Assembly: GCA_018139225.1 (NCBI GenBank)
Contig: JAGSNX010000001.1
Coordinates: 620,001 to 684,000, forward strand
Length of the DNA: 64,000 bases
Direction: 5' to 3'
Origin: Microvirga sp. SRT01
GTDB lineage: Bacteria > Pseudomonadota > Alphaproteobacteria > Sphingomonadales > Sphingomonadaceae
Below the pieces are notes generated by a model. That model was given only the letters and a program-made list of their open reading frames with translations. It did not search any database and had not been told where the DNA came from. Made by a program: the position numbers and the translations under genes. Below are positions 60,196-64,000 of this stretch, piece after piece. Every line of letters starts with the position of its first letter. The stretch's first letter is position 1.

Positions 60196-60660
60196 ATGAA
60201 CGATGAAGCGGACCTTCCAGCCGAGCAACCTGGTTCGGGCACGCCGGCACGGCTTCCGGTCGCGGATGGCGACGGTGGGCGGCCGCTCGGTGATCCGCGC
60301 TCGCCGCGCCCGCGGCCGCAAGAAGCTGTCGGCGTAACCGTAATATCACGCCGTCGGGATTTCCTGGCGGCGAACACTGGCCGTCGCGCACCGATGCCGG
60401 GCTTCGTCCTGCTGGTGCGGGACCGCCGCGATGACGACCCGGCGATGCGGGTCGGATTCACCGTCACCAAGAAGATCGGCAACGCGGTCGTCCGGAATCG
60501 GATGAAGCGCCGCTTGCGGTCGCTTGCGCGTGAGCTGCTGCCGGTGGACGGCATTCGCGGTGCGGATCACGTGCTGATCGGCCGCAACGGCGGCATCGAG
60601 CGCGATTACACTGCGCTCCGCATCGAACTCGCGAAAGCCCTGAAGAAGGTCGCGCGGTGA
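60196..60660 (+). CDS. rnpA: RNase P protein component, start codon uncertain
   Basis: RnpA is the protein subunit that helps RNase P mature tRNA 5' ends. The conserved part runs from [20 protein letters not shown] through [23 protein letters not shown] (the RNR box) to the end at 60660. No ATG, GTG or TTG lies between the rpmH stop and SRRRDFL. The only in-frame canonical start upstream is the ATG at 60196, seven bases before the rpmH ATG, which would give 154 residues and enclose rpmH entirely. The alternatives are a rare start such as ATA or GTA at 60334-60346, or a start at ATG 60394 that would lose conserved residues. Confidence 0.85.
   Translation: MNDEADLPAEQPGSGTPARLPVADGDGGRPLGDPRSPRPRPQEAVGVTVISRRRDFLAANTGRRAPMPGFVLLVRDRRDDDPAMRVGFTVTKKIGNAVVRNRMKRRLRSLARELLPVDGIRGADHVLIGRNGGIERDYTALRIELAKALKKVAR
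60203..60337 (+). CDS. rpmH: 50S ribosomal protein L34
   Basis: The 44-residue L34 reads [20 protein letters not shown] followed by [26 protein letters not shown] lies eight bases upstream of the ATG. It is the usual first gene of the rpmH-rnpA-yidD-yidC cluster. Here its whole length may be nested inside a longer rnpA frame. Confidence 0.97.
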   Translation: MKRTFQPSNLVRARRHGFRSRMATVGGRSVIRARRARGRKKLSA

Positions 60661-60875
60661 GCCTCGCGTCGCGCGCCCTCATCCTCGTCGCGCGGGCGTG
60701 GCAGGTCGGACCCTCGGCGGTGCTGCCGCCGTCCTGCCGCTACGACCCTTCCTGTTCGGCCTATGCAATCACCGCCCTTCGCCGCTATGGCGCGGTCAAA
60801 GGGGGCTGGCTGGCGACGAAGCGCATCGCGCGCTGCCATCCGTGGGGCGGTTACGGCCCCGATCCCGTGCCATGA
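60657..60875 (+). CDS. yidD: membrane protein insertion efficiency factor YidD
   Basis: This 72-residue protein is YidD ([47 protein letters not shown]), with the three conserved Cys residues. It starts at a GTG that overlaps the rnpA stop (GTGA). It assists YidC-dependent membrane insertion. Confidence 0.95.
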   Translation: MSLASRALILVARAWQVGPSAVLPPSCRYDPSCSAYAITALRRYGAVKGGWLATKRIARCHPWGGYGPDPVP

Positions 60876-60939
60876 CGCGTGACCACCCTCTACTTGGCCG
60901 ACCTCGACCGGGGCGACCTCTTTTACCGGGGCTGACGAC

Positions 60940-62646
60940 TTGAAGAACGATCGCCAGAATTTCGTGCTGTTCGCGGTGATCGCGGCGCTGATCCTGTTCG
61001 GATGGCCGCTGATCCAGAACCGGTTCTTCCCGACCGCCAACCCGCCCGCGACCAAGATGGTCGACGGCAAGCAGGTCGCGCTGCCGCCCAAGCCCGGTGC
61101 CGATCCGACGGCCGACAGCCCCGCCGCCGTCCGCGACCGCCGCGTGGTACTCGCGGAAAGCCCGCGCGTGCAGATCGAAACGCCGACGCTGCGCGGATCG
61201 ATCAACCTGCGCGGCGCGCGGATCGATGACCTCGTGCTCGTCGGCTACAAGGAAACGGTCGCCAGGAACTCCGACCCGATCCGCCTCCTGTCCCCGGCCG
61301 GCGCTCCGCAGGCGTATTTCGCCGGCTTCGGCTGGCGCGCCGAGGGCCTGACGCCGCCCGCCGCCGACGCCGTCTGGACCGCCTCCTCGCAAAAGCTCGC
61401 GCCCGGCCAGCCGGTGATGCTGACCACAACCAACGCCACAGGCCAGCGCTTCGGCATCCAACTGGCGGTCGACGACGGGTATATGTTCACCGTCCGCCAG
61501 ACCGTTCAGAACGCCGGCCAGCGCCCGGTGCCGGTCGCCGCGTACGGTTATGTGAATCGCAGCGGCGTGTCGAAGGACCCCGATAGCTGGACGATCCACA
61601 CCGGCCCGATGTCGGTCGCGAACGGTGCCGCCAACTACAAGCCCGACTTCAAGGACGTCGATGCCGGCCCCCAGCGCTTCACGACGCAGGGCGGATGGCT
61701 CGGCTTCACTGACAAATACTGGCTGACCGCGTTGATCCCGGATCAGGCCGCGACCTTCGACGGCCAGTTCCGCGCAGGTGCGAACAGCGCCTACCAGGCC
61801 GATTTCGCGGTTCAGCCGCGCGTCGTTGCGCCAGGCCGAAGCCTGACCCAGACCTCGCGCTTCTTCGCGGGTGCCAAGGAAGTGCGCCTGCTCGACCGCT
61901 ACACCGACGATCAGGGCGTGGCGAAGCTCGATTACGCGATCGACTGGGGCTGGTTCCGCATCGTCGAGAAGCCGATCTTCTATTATCTCGACTGGATCTT
62001 CCGCCACGTCTTCAACTTCGGCATCGCGATCATCCTGCTGACGCTGACGATCCGCCTGCTGCTTTTCCCGATCGCCCAGCGCCAGTTCGCCTCGATGGCG
62101 GCGATGCGTGCGATCCAGCCCAAGATGAAGGCGCTGCAGGAGCGGTACAAGGACGACAAGGTCCGCATGCAGCAGGAGGTCATGGCCCTCTACAAGCAGG
62201 AAAAGGTCAACCCGCTTGCCGGGTGTCTGCCGACGCTGATCCAGATCCCGATCTTCTATGCGCTGTACAAGGTGCTGATGCTGACGATCGAAATGCGGCA
62301 TCAGCCGTTCGTCGGCTGGATCAAGGATCTGTCCGCACCCGATCCGGCGACGATCATCAACCTGTTCGGCCTGATCCCCTTCACCCCGCCGCATTTCCTG
62401 GCGATCGGCGTCGTGCCCGTCCTGCTCGGCATCAGCATGTACTTCCAGTTCAAGCTGAACCCGCAGGCGATGGACGAGACGCAGAAGCAGGTCTTCGCCT
62501 TCCTGCCCTGGGTGCTGATGTTCGTGATGGCGCCGTTCGCGGTCGGCCTTCAGGTCTACTGGATCACCACCAACTGCGTCTCGATTTTGCAGCAGCGCCT
62601 GCTCTACGCCCGCCATCCGGGCCTGAAAGAGCCGGTGAAGAAGTGA
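60940..62646 (+). CDS. yidC: membrane protein insertase YidC
   Basis: YidC inserts and folds inner-membrane proteins. The 568-residue protein has an N-terminal helix ([20 protein letters not shown]), a long periplasmic domain, then the 60KD_IMP core with [40 protein letters not shown] and [14 protein letters not shown]. The start is TTG. The TGA overlaps the GTG of yihA (GTGA). Confidence 0.96.
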   Translation: MKNDRQNFVLFAVIAALILFGWPLIQNRFFPTANPPATKMVDGKQVALPPKPGADPTADSPAAVRDRRVVLAESPRVQIETPTLRGSINLRGARIDDLVLVGYKETVARNSDPIRLLSPAGAPQAYFAGFGWRAEGLTPPAADAVWTASSQKLAPGQPVMLTTTNATGQRFGIQLAVDDGYMFTVRQTVQNAGQRPVPVAAYGYVNRSGVSKDPDSWTIHTGPMSVANGAANYKPDFKDVDAGPQRFTTQGGWLGFTDKYWLTALIPDQAATFDGQFRAGANSAYQADFAVQPRVVAPGRSLTQTSRFFAGAKEVRLLDRYTDDQGVAKLDYAIDWGWFRIVEKPIFYYLDWIFRHVFNFGIAIILLTLTIRLLLFPIAQRQFASMAAMRAIQPKMKALQERYKDDKVRMQQEVMALYKQEKVNPLAGCLPTLIQIPIFYALYKVLMLTIEMRHQPFVGWIKDLSAPDPATIINLFGLIPFTPPHFLAIGVVPVLLGISMYFQFKLNPQAMDETQKQVFAFLPWVLMFVMAPFAVGLQVYWITTNCVSILQQRLLYARHPGLKEPVKK

Positions 62647-63278
62647 GCTTCACCGACGAACAGCTGGAGATCGCACGCAAGGCATTCGCCGGGCCGGTCG
62701 CGTTCCTGAAGTCCGCGCCCAAGCTGGAGCATCTGCCAGATCCGCTGGTACCGGAGGTCGCGTTCGCCGGCCGTTCGAACGTCGGCAAGTCGTCGCTGCT
62801 CAACGCGCTGACCAACCGCAACGGCCTCGCGCGCACGTCGAACACACCGGGCCGCACGCAGGAACTGAACTTCTTCGATGTCGGCAACCCGCTGGCGTTC
62901 CGGCTGGTCGACATGCCCGGCTACGGCTTCGCCAAGGCGCCCAAGGACATGGTCCGCCAGTGGCGCTATCTGGTGAACGACTTCCTGCGCGGCCGCGACG
63001 TGCTGAAGCGCGCTTTGGTGCTGATCGACTCGCGTCACGGCATCAAGGAAGTCGACCGCGAAATCCTCGCGATGCTCGACAAGGCCGCCGTCAGCTACCG
63101 CATCGTCCTGACCAAGGCCGACAAGGTCAAGGCCACCGATCTCGCCGCCGTCACCGCCGCGACGGCCGAGGAAGCCCGCAAGCGCCCCGCCGCGCACCCG
63201 GACATCATCACCACCTCCAGCGAAGGCGGCATGGGCATCCCCGAACTCCGCGCAGCGGTGCTGGAAGCGATCGGTTGA
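62643..63278 (+). CDS. yihA: ribosome-biogenesis GTPase EngB (YihA/YsxC)
   Basis: This 211-residue GTPase has the G1 motif [17 protein letters not shown], switch region [15 protein letters not shown]3 [10 protein letters not shown] and G4 LTKADKVK. It is required for large-subunit assembly. The GTG start overlaps the yidC stop. It closes the rpmH-rnpA-yidD-yidC-yihA cluster. Confidence 0.96.
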   Translation: MSFTDEQLEIARKAFAGPVAFLKSAPKLEHLPDPLVPEVAFAGRSNVGKSSLLNALTNRNGLARTSNTPGRTQELNFFDVGNPLAFRLVDMPGYGFAKAPKDMVRQWRYLVNDFLRGRDVLKRALVLIDSRHGIKEVDREILAMLDKAAVSYRIVLTKADKVKATDLAAVTAATAEEARKRPAAHPDIITTSSEGGMGIPELRAAVLEAIG

Positions 63279-63331
63279 TGGCTCTCCCTCTGAGAGAGAA
63301 CGCCGCGCGGTCGGTAGAGAACCTCTCCCCT

Positions 63332-63455
63332 CCCTCTTAGGGAGGGGTTGGGGGTGGGTAGAATGCTCGCGATACGGATACAGTCGAGCGGGGCCTCACC
63401 GTATCGTCCGGCTCCCACCCACCCCCGACCCCTCCCTTGCAGGGAGGGGAGAGCA
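63332..63455. repeat. inverted pair of GC-rich palindromic repeats
   Basis: CCCTCCCTCTTAGGGAGGGG followed by TTGGGGGTGGGT (63332-63360) and its inverse ACCCACCCCCGACCCCTCCC, then TTGCAGGGAGGGG (63416-63449), face each other around about 55 bases. It is the same repeat type as at 46110, 46490 and 50565. No gene is seen in the rest of the spacer after yihA. Confidence 0.6.
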
Positions 63456-63472
63456 TAGGCCCACCCGCCAAA

Positions 63473-63688
63473 TTAGCCCAACCCGCGCGCCGCAGCGATC
63501 CGCTCCCGCAGCGCCTCCGACCGGCTCGGCAGAGGCGCACCGTCTCGCCCGAACACGAACGTCGGCGCCGTCACGAACGCCGGCACCCGCGACGCCAGTT
63601 GCGCGCACAGCGCCCCATCCCGGTGCGGCGCGCTCGCCGCCGATGATGTTCCCGTAACCGCGGTCAGCGCGTTCGTGCGATAGCTCAT
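63473..63688 (-). CDS. possible small hypothetical protein (71 aa)
   Basis: A 71-codon frame (SYRTNALTAVTGTSSAASAP, LASRVPAFVTAPTFVFGRDG, SEALRERIAAARGLG) has GGAGAG 11 bases before its ATG. No domain is recognised. It lies convergent to the preceding cluster and divergent from the M28-type gene. It may be a real lineage-specific gene or a chance ORF. Confidence 0.4.
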   Translation of the reverse strand: MSYRTNALTAVTGTSSAASAPHRDGALCAQLASRVPAFVTAPTFVFGRDGAPLPSRSEALRERIAAARGLG

Positions 63689-63784
63689 GCGTGGCTCTCT
63701 CCAGGGCGTCCTGCCCCGACGATCCTCATAGCGTCGCCACCGCTGCCACCAGGTGCACGAACGCGGTTAAGCAATCTTGCCGGT

Positions 63785-63810
63785 GCGGAACGGCCGCTCT
63801 ACCGTTCCGC
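63785..63810. promoter_or_regulatory. stem-loop upstream of the M28-type gene
   Basis: GCGGAACGG and CCGTTCCGC form a perfect 9-bp stem with an eight-base loop, 15 bases before the start codon of the downstream peptidase. It is followed by A residues, not T, on the plus strand, so it is unlikely to be a terminator there. It could be a leader structure. Confidence 0.35.
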
Positions 63811-63824
63811 AAAAAGGGGAAGAC

Positions 63825-64000
63825 ATGACATTCTCGATCCGGGCGACGGCCGCCCTTCTGCTGGCCTGCGCATCTCCCGCGTTCGCGCAGGACACCGTCA
63901 CCCTCGCCTCCGTCCGCGCGCACGAGCGTTTTCTGACCAGCGACGCCATGCGCGGCCGAGGCAGCGCCACGCCCGACGAAGCCCTCGCCGCCGCCTATGT
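63825..64000 (+). CDS. N-terminal part of a probable M28-family peptidase, secreted
   Basis: Only 58 codons lie in the window. A clear signal peptide (ATAALLLACASPAFAQD, cleavage after AFA) is followed by LASVRAHERFLTSDAMRGRG and ATPDEALAAAYV. This matches the start of zinc-dependent M28 aminopeptidases, in which RAHxxFL and the GRGxATP segment precede the catalytic domain. AAGGGGA precedes the ATG. The metal site is beyond the edge, so the assignment is probable. Confidence 0.7.
   Translation, partial: MTFSIRATAALLLACASPAFAQDTVTLASVRAHERFLTSDAMRGRGSATPDEALAAAY

Noticed and set aside
59700..60202. Chromosome origin next to rpmH
   Set aside because: rpmH is near oriC in many bacteria, but no dnaA gene, DnaA-box cluster or AT-rich unwinding region is visible here.

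Overview
The window is a 64-kb piece of a high-GC alphaproteobacterial chromosome. It most resembles Sphingomonas or a close relative in the Sphingomonadaceae. The reasons are the long N-terminal extension on ribosomal protein S9, the UbiK, DUF4170, TspO and DUF418 proteins, the carA-carB-greA arrangement, and dispersed palindromic repeats of the kind common in this family. Most of the window is a dense housekeeping backbone in which neighbouring genes often overlap by 4 nt (ATGA, GTGA or TTGA). Three stretches stand out as accessory.

Layout, left to right. 1-4 kb: an ABC exporter (ATPase end plus a large FtsX-type permease) followed by a CrtC/AttH-like secreted protein. 4-7.4 kb: divergent katG (catalase-peroxidase) and oxyR. 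7.5-8.7 kb: a small membrane protein, then a short-chain dehydrogenase cut off by an IS5-family transposase remnant. 8.8-15.8 kb: six tightly coupled glycosyltransferase-type genes led by a sucrose-phosphate-synthase/HAD fusion, apparently for an unidentified glycan or glycolipid. 16.1-19.2 kb: an aldo/keto reductase pseudogene cut off by an inserted segment that carries a serine recombinase, a ParA-like ATPase overlapping a HEPN ribonuclease gene, and a tRNA-Gln gene on the far side.

19.2-35.7 kb is backbone: ilvE, a MarR regulator, proC, a YbjN protein, ubiK, tspO, tlyA, an RBBP9-type hydrolase, dxs with two coupled downstream membrane proteins (one an HTH/Ig-like fusion), merC-zur, two unknown coupled genes, ctaA, rplM-rpsI, a UshA-type nucleotidase and dcd. 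35.7-45.5 kb: eno-ftsB, a four-gene set of small membrane-associated proteins, a DUF4170 protein, and the carA-ORF88-carB-greA-rhomboid operon, which has an unidentified 88-codon ORF between the two carbamoyl-phosphate synthetase genes. 45.6-50.6 kb: a YqeY-type protein, a DUF559 protein, and dnaG-rpoD. 50.8-54.6 kb: two tandem DUF418 membrane proteins and trmD-rplS.

54.7-57.5 kb: a thioredoxin-reductase-like flavoprotein, then a polymorphic-toxin-like cassette (frameshifted toxin gene plus two candidate immunity genes). 57.6-64 kb: tRNA-Leu, a DUF805 protein, comM, and the rpmH-rnpA-yidD-yidC-yihA cluster. In that cluster rnpA has no conventional start codon after rpmH. The window ends in the first codons of a probable M28 peptidase.

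The best candidates for undescribed biology are the ParA-HEPN pair, the toxin cassette at 56-57.5 kb, the glycosyltransferase operon, the ORF inside carAB, and the possible nesting of rpmH inside rnpA. All functions are inferred from reading the sequence; no database search was run.
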